Source: Trileptium ribeirensis
Lineage: Eukaryota > Nematoda > Enoplea > Enoplida > Thoracostomopsidae
Length of the DNA stretch: 64,000 nt
Direction of reading: 5' to 3'
NCBI GenBank assembly: GCA_030248225.1
Contig: JASANE010000614.1
Span: 1-64,000 of the forward strand
Shown here: one piece after another, positions 13,101 through 28,100 of the stretch
Layout of the letters: each line of letters begins with the position of its first letter
Numbering within the stretch: the first letter of the stretch is position 1
The notes under the pieces: generated by a model
The model's database searches: none
What the model saw: the letters and a program-made list of their open reading frames with translations, nothing else
Told to the model about the DNA's origin: nothing
Program-made: the position numbers and the translations under genes

Positions 13101-16100
13101 GCTATGCTTTGTTTCCAAACCTGATGTTTTAACGCTATATATTTTAGAGATGTAAAAATAATAAATCACACTTTAAAACATTTAAAAGTTAACAGATGAG
13201 AACGTTCGGACGGACTTGGAAATATATATCGTACTGCTTAAAAGATCATTAGAATCAAAAAATTTTATAACAAAAAAAAATCAGAACACGATGCTTAACA
13301 CAAAGCTAAATTTAAATTAGGTACAAAACTGATTAATTTCCGGCTGGGGAGGAATAAATAAAAGCACCATTCCATGAGTGCTGGGGAAAACCCACAATCT
13401 TGGCCCTCCTTTTTTGATTTTGTAACACAGTGACAGTTTGCCGTAATAAGAGAACAATCAAACATAACTATGCTTGTACCAGTAAAAAATACAAATGTTG
13501 GCTTTAGAAATAAATACTGGCCTTATAAAAGCAATGTGCCGAGCTTAAGCGCGTGATCTGATAAAAGAGAATCCTTGACAAAATCTAGAAAAAGTGCTTT
13601 CTTGATTCATATATGTAAAAACGATTCATCAACCTTACACAGGATTGCCTGATGAGTCGTGTATATAAAAATTTATTCTTAACGCGTACAGTCCTTGCGT
13701 TGATACAATGAACACTATAAAAATATGTAAAAAACGAACCGAAAAACGTTTCTTTACATTATCACCTAAATTAACATATAGCCAATGGCATAAATATACG
13801 CTGTACATGGGACGAAATGTTGCCCAATCGCGGCATCGGGAGTTCCCGGTGCCACATCTATCTGAGGGTCGGAATAAAATTGTCCTGTAGTGTTATTGCG
13901 CGAAAGACTCAAGCGAATCAGGTCTATATTAGTTTAAATAGATCTGGAAAGGCCGCGACAATTTCAAAAGTTGTTGAGCTGCAGTGGCGTAAATCCACCA
14001 AAAATCTTGAGGTACAAGTCAAGTAAAGTTTTGAACACTTAACCACGAGTTGAATACAATTAAAATTCTCACCACTCCTTTTTGATTTTTCCTGTTGTCT
14101 GCTGCTTTAGTATTACTACTCTGCATTTTACAGATTGTGATTAAAATAATATGAAAAGCTTCTCTGTGGTTACTAAAACAACGTCGAAATGAATTTAGCA
14201 CTGATGGATTAGAGGAATTATCCGTATGTGCTATTATGGCCCATATTGGGAATAGCACAGCCAGCACTGTTGACCCCGCCATTGAAATCCTGTGGATCAT
14301 CACCCCGGGAACCCCATGTATTTACACTTGCGCCCACAAGAGTGTCTAGCTTACGCAATGTTTCTTGTATAAACAATAACCGCACACCAAAAGACAATTA
14401 AAGTCCGTTACAACCCGTAATCTAGTTACATGTTATAGAACAGAACAAATTGCTTATGAAGCTAAATTTATAAAAACCATCCGTTGACTCTTTACACCGC
14501 AATATAAGTAGTACCTTGTAGCTTGGATTTAGCTAAAAACGACGGTTCTCGAGCTTAAACTTGGTTTGTTTAGAAATCGCTTTCAAACACTTGGAGGTTG
14601 ACTGCAGAAACATAAGTTGTCGATAAATCTTATGCTTTGTTTATCGTAAATTTTGAGAAAAAATAAACAAACGGCAGGTAAGTAAGGATCAAAGCAAAGA
14701 CCAATATGTTGTAAAACAACCATCGCACCATCCGGCCATTAGCTGTAATGCTTTGCCTTCTTTCATGTTTATTTAAATAAATGCTTGACATTATCAGGTT
14801 TGTTACAATTGAGACATAATTTACGGTAAACTACGATGAATTTGCCATAGTCTCGCAGAGCAGGCTGATCACCCTTTTGCTAGCCCCTTCAACAACAAAG
14901 TCTGAAAAGGAAAATTGAACCCGCAATTATTATATATGAGGTCAGGCTAACTAGTATAACAAATATAATATGATTGATCAGGCGGTAACATCTTGTGCTG
15001 GAACTGACGTATGGTGAAGAGTCGGATAAACGTCGAAAAAGGCCGCAGTATCAATGCTGTGACAATTTATTTTCACAGTATTCCATTGAAACGACCCATA
15101 CAGGAAACAATACATCAATAGAAATACGCTGTCGGGCGCTGTAACAAATCGTCCACGACTAATTCCCTATTTTTCATTAAGCATTTTACAAATATCGAAT
15201 TATATATTTTCGAAAGCATGTATATTTAAATTTACAAACCTCGGAATATGTAAGCTCGGACTGATCACATCCCAAACATTCTGCTGGATGTGATACTTAA
15301 GAACGTTCACATTGGGTTGATATCCGTCAGAATCCTTTAGGCCACCGATCAAAATTAAAAATGTTGACCGCTGGTTGGTTTCGTTTTCTTCAACCATGTT
15401 TAGCGAGTGCGAATGTATCGCAAACGGAAGATCAGGAAGCTGTAAATAGATGCAACACAATGCATGCACACACAATGCTATATTACTGAAACTCATTATT
15501 AGGCGATATTCTACAACGAATCAATTAGATTAAGACTGTTGTCGGTAACTAGATGCACAAGTGCTACCCGTCCCGTTTCATTCCACAATCGGAAGATCAC
15601 AATAATCAGTATCTAAGCATAGTATCTAATCACGATGAGTGCGAAGTCGGAATTTAGTACAAAATAAATACGAGACATCATTAGGATTAATCGCATAGAA
15701 TACAGATTACACGTTGCTACCGAAGCTATAGGCGTTACCTTGACGCAGAATGCGCCAACAGATTAAGATTTCAAACAAAACTGCACATGTGTTTTCAAGT
15801 GAACAGTGGAAATCGAAACCTATAAATTTAAATATCGCATTACAAAGTAACACGAATAACAATTATTGTCACACACTTTTTACACATGAAGTTTGAGTAG
15901 TGTCTGTAGTTCCACGATTGTATGACAAAATAATGGAGAAAACCATGCACCTGCAGTTCTGTGTATGCGGTGTTCAATAATGTAGTAAGATTATTTGACT
16001 TACTCGGTAAGGCTGCTTTGGGAGTACTCCCGTTATATATTAGTTAAATACTGTTTTCAAATTTCTATAAGATGTACAGGGTTAAAGTGTCTTTAACTGA

Positions 16101-19100
16101 ACACCAACAGCTAATGGTATTAGATGAAGCATAATAGTCGCTGGTCAAACATTCTTGGAGAACGAAAGGTGGGTTGCAAAAACACCACATCAAAGAAGTC
16201 TGTTAAAGTTGAAAAATGGATGATTTCCAAGATTTTGTAAAAAGTTCATCATGGGCTCTTGGTAACGCAATCAATTTAATAAGGTAAGCAGTTCCCATGC
16301 GAAATTTTTTTAATTCCTATTGCCAAATAAATTTAAAAATGGGATCGGTGCAAGACTGTTTTGGCACAGTACAATTTTTGATATTACAGAGGTAACAATA
16401 AGATGTTAAATACGGGTGACGGACGTATAGGACACCTGCGTACACATACTGTCATGGAGATTTGCGCATAATACGTTGGAGCAGGCGGCATCCTGACACA
16501 TGAACATGTGGTTTAGGTCTATTACGACAAAAGAAAAAGATATACATGTAAAACATCAATGATCGGCTACGTCAAGTCTTTGCTGGTAAAGGACGATGAT
16601 CATGCTAATAACGATGGCTAGCAAAGGGTCTGCTGCAGGCATTATATTAACTGAGCTCAATGAAATGTGCATTTGTGCCACTACTTCTCTGCAAAGACAT
16701 GTGACAAAGCACATCCCAGGTACATAGAACGAACAGGCTGTCATGTTTGAACTGTAAAAATTATTATCAATACGTTTACTTTTGCTAAAAACAATTTGTT
16801 AAAAAAATTTAATCCCTGCATTTATTGAACTATAACCAGATATCCCGCGCGTTTAGTCAAATCGAGTACGCAAGCAGATGCAATGTTTAAATGTCATTCA
16901 AGGATTATATTATGCATATTATGACAATATACAGAAGCAAAAATCGTAATTTTTGTTTCAGTAAAAATTATCAAAAATATTTTAGCTAGTGTCTTGCTAG
17001 CTTATGTTGCCTAAATAATGAAGTTCGATCAACGCCAAATAAAAAAAGCAGAGTAAATACAAATAATATGAATATTTAAGATCGGAATACATGCTACCAA
17101 TAAGCACTAGAAAGTACAAATTGTAGCCAATGTTAATTTGCTCAATGCCGTAGCGTTTAGTGTATTCTGGTTTCAACTCGTGATATATGTGGCTTGAAGG
17201 TTAAAATATTTGCAAAATTTTAATAAACCATAAATTTAAAACTACTTTAATAGCATCAGGCAAAATGGCTAGAATACTACGATAACGGTTAAAATTTTCA
17301 TTTCAAACAAAGCCGTAAGTAGTAACGCGATAATAGAACTTATATATGACAGTTCATCACATAGGAAGTGAAGCTTAGAATTTTCAATGAAAACTAAAAC
17401 AGTTGACTTATACTTTGCGAAATTCCTTATTCCGTTTAATGAAATTTCAAACCGTAAACTTCGCACTGCATTTTCAGAGTTAATAAAACTTGCGCTCAGA
17501 AGTTCAGCTTGAAACTTCATCATATCTGTGTGGACGAACAAGTATTATTGAATCAGTACGTGCTAGCAAGTACCAGTCAAGTTGCCGTCAAATACTTAGA
17601 TTACAACTGACACGCTGTGTATCTATCTGCTGAACTCGCAAAAGTTGTTCATGTCCTCTGCGTCGCAAGTTTTACTGCAGTTTAACATAATAGACAAATT
17701 TTACAGTGATGAAATACGACCCAATATTGTATTGTAAACATTTTGATCAAACTAACTTGACGTATTTCTTCTTTAGCACAATCTAACAAAAACGTGTCTT
17801 TAAGGACAGCACCGCCTGTTGTAATTCCACCGCTTATAACTGCCTGGCTTCCTACAACAACAGTTAAATCATCAAAAACAGACTTTCGCATCGTTTATGC
17901 TAAAACAAAATTGATGATTTACTCAAAGCTTAATGACACAACTCAATAATAGTTACTATCCATCTTTTTAAACAAGTTTCGGCGATTTTATATTGCGGTC
18001 GCAGTAAAATAAATCCGCACTTACCTGGATTTGTTGTTGCAAAATTTGGCTTTAGTGCCTTCACGAAAACCAACTATATAATTACGATAAAAATTTCTTC
18101 GTAGTATGAATTTTGCTATAAGTCATACATACACATCAAATAACGTAACACAAAAATAAACATAACAGCAAAGACGGCGCGACAAACTAAGATCCCACGG
18201 TAATATTTTATAAAAAACATGTATGTACAAATGCATCAAATTTTGTTCTTAGTATTAAATATAGTCCAGCATAAATTGAATTTTTGTTTTATGAAGTGGC
18301 ACAATGCCCGACCGAAATGTCAGATAATGTATCATGTAACACCAATTGTTCTACACAAACATTCATTTTACGAAAGTACATAACTTATAATTTTGGGCAG
18401 GTCTTTCCTGAAACTCATGTTAGCAAAATTAGATAATTCTGGTAAAAATAAATTTGATCACCGTTGTATTACCCACTAGAGAGGTCAACCCACGCGATTG
18501 CGCTGCCAGCTGTATCACTGGAGCAAGCGAAGTTTATAGTCACAGATACATTTTGACACGTATCATTTTTACCAGCCTCCAAAGCCTTTTCCCGGATTTA
18601 ACAAATCACAGCATTAGCAGGCCATTCGATTGACAGGTCTTTCTTCGCATTTTTTACGTGATGCGGTTAAGGATTAGTACTTGGCGATAAATACATTTAC
18701 CTCTATTGTCTGTCTCTTCACAAACAATGATTTGACACAACGCACATTTTTAAACCAATGTTGTACGATTCTTGATATTATTGAGCATTAGAAAAGATTT
18801 GGATCAAATTTTCACACGACAAAACATAGTACATATAGAGGACACCTGCAGGCATAACATCAAAAAAGTATTATCATGCACTCTAATAACCATACAAAAC
18901 CTACAAATTGTTAGTAAACGACTCTGATGGGTGGCATTGGGTTCAAATTTTCGCAATGCATGTGCTTATAGTAGATATGATCGTACCAATGTTATTATTC
19001 TAGGTGCATATAACCTAGTGAATAAATAGCACAAAACACCCATTTCGATCCAAATTCATTGCAAATTTTTTTATAATAAATTTATTTAAATTATGTTTTA

Positions 19101-22100
19101 GCAATTTATAGTTTTTGCGGCGCACACATAGCTTATATGTGAGACGTACGTTGTTTACTTTATCAATGTGCATAATTTTTAATACGAAACAAAGGCAGAG
19201 CATTTCTTGTGGCAAAATCATCCTTAATGTTGCTCTCGTGACATGTGTCTTCGATTGATTTAAGGTTCAACACTTAAAGCATAATATATATACTCGTGTT
19301 CAACAGAAAATTGCCATCTCCTTGCTCTCGAACAAATTACTGTTTATAACTGGCCTGTCCACAGCCCTCCGAAAAGTGGGAAGGGGGAAACTTCGGGGGG
19401 CCCCATGTTCATTCTCGGGGGAAATTTCAAAGTGGAGGGGGGTAAATTTTGCTTAAAAATACAAAATATTTCCATATTTTCATGCATTTTTACTTCTGTG
19501 AACGTACTTTCAAGCTAAAAAACAATATTTTAGCATTATAAATTGTGGTAATTAATGTTTAAAAAACAATTTGCAAACAAAGAACATAAATTTTCGGACA
19601 TAAAAAATTTTTGGAATTAGTTGAACATGGGGGGTTTCGGCCGAGTGGGGGGGACGGCCATGGGGGAAAATCTCACGAACATTGGGGATTTGGAAAGTGT
19701 GGGGGTCCCCCCCCAGCCCCGCCCCCCACTGTGAACAGACCAGTATAATTATCCCTGGTTAACCGATAAACCCGATGTTCCCCAACTCAACGATGCCAAT
19801 GGAGCATCTGGTAAAAAGTTATATTTCTAATACAGCCTTGCACATATATACATATAAAATTATATTGTGTACTCTCATAAAGCTCTAATCGAGCTACTAC
19901 AAAACAAACATATTACATATTTTTGTTCACGATGGAGCTCGTCAGCTTAATATGAACCTCAAAAAGACTAAGCTTAATTTCTCGCCCAAGTTTGGTTTAT
20001 GTATGAATCAGCAGCACTGCTGCAACTTAACAATGGTGACTTCGAAAGCAAGAAGCATACGGTTTCGTGACTAAAACTTTTTACCTGGCCGAGAACAAGC
20101 AATTACACATCAGGATATCTTAATATCAGCTTAAATAAGCCCGTATTTTCAATTATATACCGTTAATCGCGACGATTGCGTGTCGCCATCTTGTCAATTT
20201 AGTTACAACGATATCTGATCTATTCGAACGAGAACCGTTGATAAATACGGGAACCATCTTACAGCAAAACGTATGAGTTCTCTGAATAGCGGAAGACGTA
20301 GTAGGTGGTGACAAATCATCTGATCCGTGCATGGTATCGTAGCACGATGAATTGATATGATGCATACTAAGCATGTAAACGGACGCTGAAGGCCTTGTTG
20401 GTGATTTTCGGCCACCAACTATCAGTATACAGTTCAGATCATTGAGATATGTTATTGCTTGATAACAACCTGAGATTACAGTATCGTTCTGAAATAATCA
20501 TTCAAGTTTTCATTCATGAATATACAAGTAAATCAACTACATTTGCATTATTGCATTCTTATAAAAATAAAATTATATATGCAACAAGAAAATATATTCT
20601 ACATATATATTACAATTTTTTTCGAAAACATTTCATACAATGCTGCAGTACAATAAATTAACAGTATTCTCGCTAATATCCTTCATGCTGAGATAATTTT
20701 TATAGAATTTTTCGTAATTTTCTTTATTACCCTTCAAAATTTAGCGAATAGTGGTGTTACATGGAAGATTGTATGAAAAATAATTTGAAACATGCATAAA
20801 TTTACGTCTGAACTAGATAGTTCACACAATCTCATGGAAATTTCTAAAATGATACAACTTCCGTAGCGAAATAAATGGGATTTTGAGTTTTGTATGTAAA
20901 CATATATATCTAAGAGTATCGGTTCACCGAGTCTCTGAGAAAAACCAGACATATGTGAACATATGCAGCGTAACACAGGGTTTAAATTGTGTCCATCACT
21001 GAAAAACATCATATATATAAATTTCAGTAGTATTGTAGTACGAATGCAATCATTACGTATAACGTATAACGTGATAACGTATTGCTCGTATCACATGAAG
21101 CGCTAAACATTTTTCAAAACTCTGCACAAAACGTATCGCAGAATATTCATTGTTTCGGAAACTTTTGATACTAAAATTAGAAACACGGTTTTATCTATCC
21201 CTGCAATTAAAAAACGTTTATAAAATTTTCAAAATCAACTTAGATTAATCTTCCAAATAATTAATTAGTTATTTATAACAAATTGAAAGCATAACTCAAG
21301 GAAATTATCGTATAATAAATTCACAGATTTATACCAGATTGATTATCTGGACTAAAGCAATGTCTAAATTTAATTAAAATAAATTTCTGAACTAAAATTA
21401 GCAGATTTCTGTACATCTTATTCTGGCTGAAGTAAACAGTTATTCAAAACGTAGCCTGGTGTATACCCGGACATGGCAATCGTCCAGAGCCTTAGATGGT
21501 ACAGTGGAGTCACAGGTTGCCATTGGGTTCCACAACGAAACTTGTATTTCTTTGCGTAATATTGCAGTCGGAATCGAGCTATCGATCTGTATTAATACAG
21601 GCGTTTCCGTGTATCCATGTCCAACACCGTTTCTTCGCTCACCAAATCCGTTGCCCACAAAAGCACATATAAGGTTATTGTCCAACGGTGAATTCCATGC
21701 AGCGCCACTACAGGCAAACCGTTTCTTCAATGTGCTGCAACTTAACATGCAAGACGGTGTCGCCGTTTCCATCGATCCACGAGTCACCGCAGGAGCCAAG
21801 CTTGCACTGGCATTCGTAAAATCTATTAATGTGATGCAACTATGCTGCTACATTATCTATACACACGGAACACAACATAACTACGCCAGTCGTTAATTTA
21901 GAATAAATTTAGTTATAACGAACAAATATAGCTTTACGGCTTTATCTATTTGTAATAAAGATCGATCGAGTCAAGGTCGAGTTTTCCCGGCCGACCCGAC
22001 AACCATGTCAGCCCGACCCGACTTTGTTTCGTTTTAAAATCACATATAAGACAAGCATGGTTCAATGGAAGTCTTCATTTACATAGGTTGTTTTATTGCC

Positions 22101-25100
22101 ACGCCTATTTTTTGTTGCTAAAATACATACATATATGGATACATTTGTACATTTCATTTTAATGTGCTTCAGCCGGTAACATCTACCAATCATCTGTAAT
22201 CCGTTGCGCTGAGAAGTCCAAACTGTACCAATAACACTGCGCTTCTGAGTTCTGAGTATCATATTTTCCTATCGTGTGCCCAACCCTAGTTGCCCCGACC
22301 CAACCCGCGAGCGCACACCTCAACCCGACCCTATGCGACCCGGCCTGACGCGACTTCCATCTTTAATTTGTAGCATAATTCATGCAATTCTTTGAAGTGT
22401 ATACACATAAGACTTCTTTCATTCATAGTGCGATAGGATCCTGAGTACTGGCTGCAGATAAATCTGGCTGATTTTCCATATCACTTGAAACCAGAAAAGC
22501 TATACAAATAAGTTTTATCTCGCACAGTGCAAAGAAGTGACGAAACTGTGGCCAGTCTACGCTCAGTAATTTTTGAAGTCCTAAATTGTGAGGTTTATAA
22601 GCACCTTTCAATATTCCATAAAAGCTGTAATGCAACAGTAAAGATGGCGTCACGGTCATTTCTGGCAGATATCGAATACGCACCATGTTTATTTTTCTTC
22701 CAATAACCAGAAAGACAGAACTTTCAAAATTTATACATCACAAATTCCCAGAAAATTTACAGCGTCAAGGTTCATTTTCCATGTTCTATTTCCCTACGCC
22801 TTACAGTATCAGGCACACGGCACACAAACATAACCGCTTTCAACCTATTCAGCAACCGTAAAAATTCATACTCATCTCGGTGCTGATGAATTGAAAAAAT
22901 GTTAAATTTGATGACTTTGTTGCCAAAATGTAGCATTTTTAGTCACTGCAGTCACCACAGATATACCAAAATTATATGACTAAATAATAAAATCAAGATG
23001 TCAATCGTTCATATACAACAAGCTAGAAATTCAATTAGTGAAAATTTTAAAAATTTCACTTTCCACGGTAATTTTTCTATTGTGGCTCATAGCTCGAGAA
23101 CAGTTGTTTTGACAGGAAAGCGTTACGCAACTAACTTCTTACTCTCCATGAGATAAAAAAGTATGTTGAATGATATTGAAAAATTCCCATTAATTTAAGA
23201 TAAAAAGATTTAATAACACAATTCTAGATTGTGAAAGTTATAGCTTAAATATGGCAATACCGACACCTTTAACTGCTGGAATCTTGTTCAAACACGTTAC
23301 ACTGCGGAATGTAGCACTTGTTGTACAAAGGCATAAAACATAATGACCACATTTGAGATGCATCATTTCAAATTCATCAAACGGTTCAATGCTGGCTAAA
23401 CGATGACGTTCACTGTCATCGAAACCTAGTCCGAATATAGAGTTCATATCGAACACATCAACATTTGGCCAGCTCTGAAAGACAAACATAAGCGGTCGGT
23501 TTACCATAAGTGACAACAACTACTAAATATTCCTCTGCTGCACAGTGACTTTTGAGTAAATACTAAGCAAATGCAGCATCAACTTGTATAATTTTTTTCA
23601 AGGGTAAAACACACTAGAAAGACGCATCAATTGGGATATAAACACCGATCTAAATCGTCATTATAGAAACATAACGGTGTGGCTAGATGAGTCCATTAAA
23701 TCAGGGTGGCTAGCTTTTTGCAGGTAAGGGCTATGGCTGCTAGTTACTGCCCGATTTATTTTATTAATCTAAAGTATTTCAAACCTTTTTGAGAAATACG
23801 TACGAAGTTCAAACTACACAGAAAGGCATCTAATGGACACATTGTGTGAGGTTGATAAAAGTATAATCCGAAGCATTACGGCGTTTGTACATTAGGTAGT
23901 GGTACGCATAATAGTAATACTGATTTTTGTACTATTTTTTGGTATTTTTAGTATATCATACAATAACCAAGATGTGGAACAATAAAGAGAAACGCTAGCA
24001 ACAACTAACCAAGCAACAGTTTTACTAAATTCTAACTCTACGATTATTTCACAGGAGTGATACAGAAAATATAGGCAATTTTCAAGTAGTCACACTCAGA
24101 ATTATAAGCACATATTTTTCGCCAATTACTATTCATGAATAAACTCGAAATTTATCCAAATATTGATATAATCATTCGAATTTTTGAAGAAAAATCTCTT
24201 TTTTGGGAGCAGTTGTAAAAGTTTTATATAGTATAGTTATCAACGTGGCTATATCATCAAAAATATTTAATTTTCGGTATCATCAAGATCTACTTTTCAC
24301 AGGACAATAATAACTAATAAATCCTACAATTTTAGAGGAAAAATAAGTACAAATTTCGAGCTGAAAGCATATAGAGTGACAGACATTTATATACTCACGG
24401 CTCGCAAATTATTGGCGAACGGGTTAACTGTTCAATATCAATAACTATTTGCGAACCATTGTGAACTATTAGCGATTTTTGCGCCAACGAATTGTTATTT
24501 CTGTCCGTAACTGTGTATAAGTCTAAACCGAAACATTATGTCGGAACTGGGTACATTTGGCGAGGTTGACAATATTTGTGACAAACCATATTTAAATATC
24601 GTAGCCGCTGTGTGGCAATACTGGGATACGTGGAAATGCTTCGTAGCGGCGAGCCAATAACGTCGAAATGCAACCGCATAAAGCATCCGAAACTATCGTT
24701 TGGATTTATCTGTTCATAGCACAAGAGCGAGATACAGGTAAACGTTTGTAGCAACCACTGAGAAATCGCGTTGGACTCCAACTGATCTAAAACCTATGTA
24801 GAACAATTTGATAGAAGAAGTATTTTGGTAAACGACCACTGTACGCAAAAACAAGGACGTATTTCCACAGACTGAATCAAGGATTCGTATGTCGAAGCCT
24901 GAATATGGTCACACGTCACATCATTTCTAAGGAGCTGCTAATAAAACTAGGGCACAGTTAACAATAAGTGTATTGTACGTATATTATCGGAACAAAGTAA
25001 AATCTGCCTTATTCCTTTGCAAGCGCAGCAGATATAATCACATGTAATAGCTAATTTTACAAAACGAAACTGTCAGACTATTTTAAACCAACGTGGAACT

Positions 25101-28100
25101 TACAAAGAAATACAAAGTGTAAAACCTTAATCCGCAAATAATTAATACTGAAATATTAATATACGATAGCTACTGTCATACTAAATTAGATGTGATGTAC
25201 GATTTCTGCACCGATTTTGTGTCCTTAAGATAATATGAGCAATGATCACTATTACCACTACAAAACGAAAACTCATCGAAATCAAAATATCCTGCGCTAA
25301 AATTTATATTACCTGCATAATTGTCATAATCGCTCCAAGGATTGCTGAATTATGCAACGTTTGCCAAAAATAAGTCAAACTTATGACTAAATATGTGTTG
25401 CTTGGAGGCACACGCTACGGGGATGTAAAGCATCAATAAGTATATGCAACATGGTTTTTTTGCAAAGATTTATATTGCGCTAAAATAAAATATACCTAAA
25501 ATACGAGCTGTAACGATAGTAACTGGGGTTTTTGGTTGCGTTCGGTACAGACGTATGGTCTAACTACGCTGTCAGATATATACGTACGATGCAGGCGTGT
25601 TTGGTTTCGTCCGAATAGCAGGCGATGTAGAATTGACGTCTGATGACATACGCTAAAAGTATTATGGCGAGCGAGTCCTAATGGGTGTACAATTCCTCAA
25701 TTTTCTAACTATAACCTTGTGTAACGGTAGCACTCAGGACTAACTAGTAAGCGAAATTTCTAATGACGGTTTTTGTAATCCGCATTTTCTTACACACGTC
25801 TATGAAATTGTTTTTTCTACTCAAGATAAATTGATTTTAAAAATTCAATATTAAAATTACCTTCCATATTCTAGTTATATCGAAAGCGACCATATTAATT
25901 TGTCACTCATATTAATTTTTAAGGTAAAATTCTTCAAACTTTAACAAAATATTTTGAACCAAAATACTGTCCAAACGTGCTTAATATCTGCTTTACCGGA
26001 AAACTTGGTGCTGTTTTCAAAAATCGAGCCAGCGCAGCTCTCTGATTTTCCCGGAAGAAGTTATGTCCTTTTAAAGAGCACGAAAAATATGGAAAAATGT
26101 ATATTTATTTACTTGCATATTTAGTTACTGCAAGCAAGCAGTCGCTTTTCTACGCAACACGTGTGTTATCTATTAATAATGCTGTTTACGTGGCGATTAT
26201 ACAAACAAGTGGTAAGTTCGCACTTACTAAAACTGGATTTAGGTCACAACGTAAATAAATCATTGTGGTAACAATCATTTGAACTAGCACCGGAAAAGGC
26301 AACTTACCCAAATAATTAAATACACACTCTGAAAGGCAAAACGTTGGTGCAGATTTTTTCAGGCCAACAGTTTCAAGTAAGCCGCGTCGCACTTCATCTA
26401 AGTTTCGCAAATCTACCGGCAGTAAATAGTACGTATTATCGTCAGAAGCAAAATCTAAACATACAACTAGGTATAGGAAACATGATTATAGGATGTAGCT
26501 GTAGGTAAGATAAAAATATGTAACTGGTAAACGTAATAAATTACAAAACGTGAGCGGATCAACAGGCAAAGTATTTCGTATCTGATTTGTGTGTACATGT
26601 GTTTCAACTATCTATTTAATCAATTTATAATATATATCACGTTTTAGGCAACTGATGTCAAACCCACCATACAGTAAGCTCGCTAGCTAAAAATTAGCTA
26701 ATTAGTAACATCAACTAATTAGATAATTACTTACTTAATTAGCACCCATGGCAATTTCATAGAGCTTTAAAAGCTACATTCATAATCAGCTACATCGAAA
26801 ACCCCCGAGCGCAACTAATTACCAATTTTGAAGTGATTTTATATTTTGCATAAAATTACCTAATTAGCTAGTTAATTAATCAACTAATTAGCATGTACGG
26901 TCAAGTTTTACAGCGTCAGAAATGTCATATTCGTGATCAGCGCCATAGAAAACCCCGGGGTGCAATTTATTTCTAATTTTTGAGCACATTGAAAATTTTC
27001 AAAAAGTCAGCTAATTAGCAATAATTATTAATTAGTAATTACCTAATTAACTAACTAATTAGCATGTTTTTAACTTCCTCGAATAGTAAATAAGCACCAG
27101 ATTCACAATCATCACGTCGAGATGTAGTATATGTACCAAAATAATAGCTTTACACTAATTATTTATTGAAAAATATGCAATTTTTGTTTGAAAATGCTAA
27201 AAATGCTAACACACTTAACTAATTAGGTAATTACTACGTAATTAACGAAAGCAAATTTTGACAAAATCTGTATGTCTTGCACCTGTCCGATATTAGACCT
27301 GTCAAAAAAAAGTTTTTTTAAAATAGGCCCGGTAGTTACTGAAGAGTTTAACGGACGGACAGTCAGACAGTACCGAATTTTCCCCTCTGATGAAAACAAA
27401 ACCGCTTCGCTTAGCGATAAAGAAAAAAAATAGAAAAAGGACCCGAACAAAACCAAGGGCGGCAAAACCCAAAAAGCCCCCCCCACCCCCCCCAACAAAA
27501 AAACCACTTATATTAAAAAATTTATGGTAACATTTCAACGTTGAATATATCATGAATTTGAACAAATCTAGTAAAATTTTATGCTGCGAGGGTTAGCTAG
27601 CATTTCCCAATTCGAAACTACGGAAGGATTATTTCACAGCTTCAGCATAGACGACCTACATTTGTGCGAGCTTTTCGACGCCTGCTTTGGGCAACTTTAT
27701 ATCGCTCGACTTAGCTCAGGTGACATCTGTTAAATAGAAGTGCGACCAATTCCAATCATATCACAAACTATAGCATCGTACGTGATAGGAAATCGGCTTT
27801 ACTTTTTGTGGTAGAATTCTACGGTCAACACAGTTTCAAAACGAGTTTAACTGAAAAAGCATTGTCGATCATGTTAACAAATATAATTCTATTTTAGTAT
27901 CTACCCAGAATTTTCGAAGTTACAAAATCACTTTTCATGCAATATGTGTCAGTCAGGGTTTTAGTGAGGACGAGCTTAATCTTTGATTTCGTGGCAGCTA
28001 CATAAACAGCGTCAACACACATGCTGCGTAAGGAAAAGATTTACACTTGTAATAACGAAATGGTTTTCAGTAGTTTTAAATATTTTAAGAATTAGTAACT

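Noticed and set aside
21459..21896. 145-codon plus-strand open frame
   Set aside because: It is antisense to TYW4 exon 8. The minus frame joins exons 7 and 9 in phase and matches the expected protein; the plus frame does not.
27961..28045. Candidate TYW4 exon beginning with VDAVYVAATKSKI
   Set aside because: The splice phase does not fit the neighbouring exons. 31077-30996 (LDLPTVVQQK) fits both phase and the methyltransferase motif.
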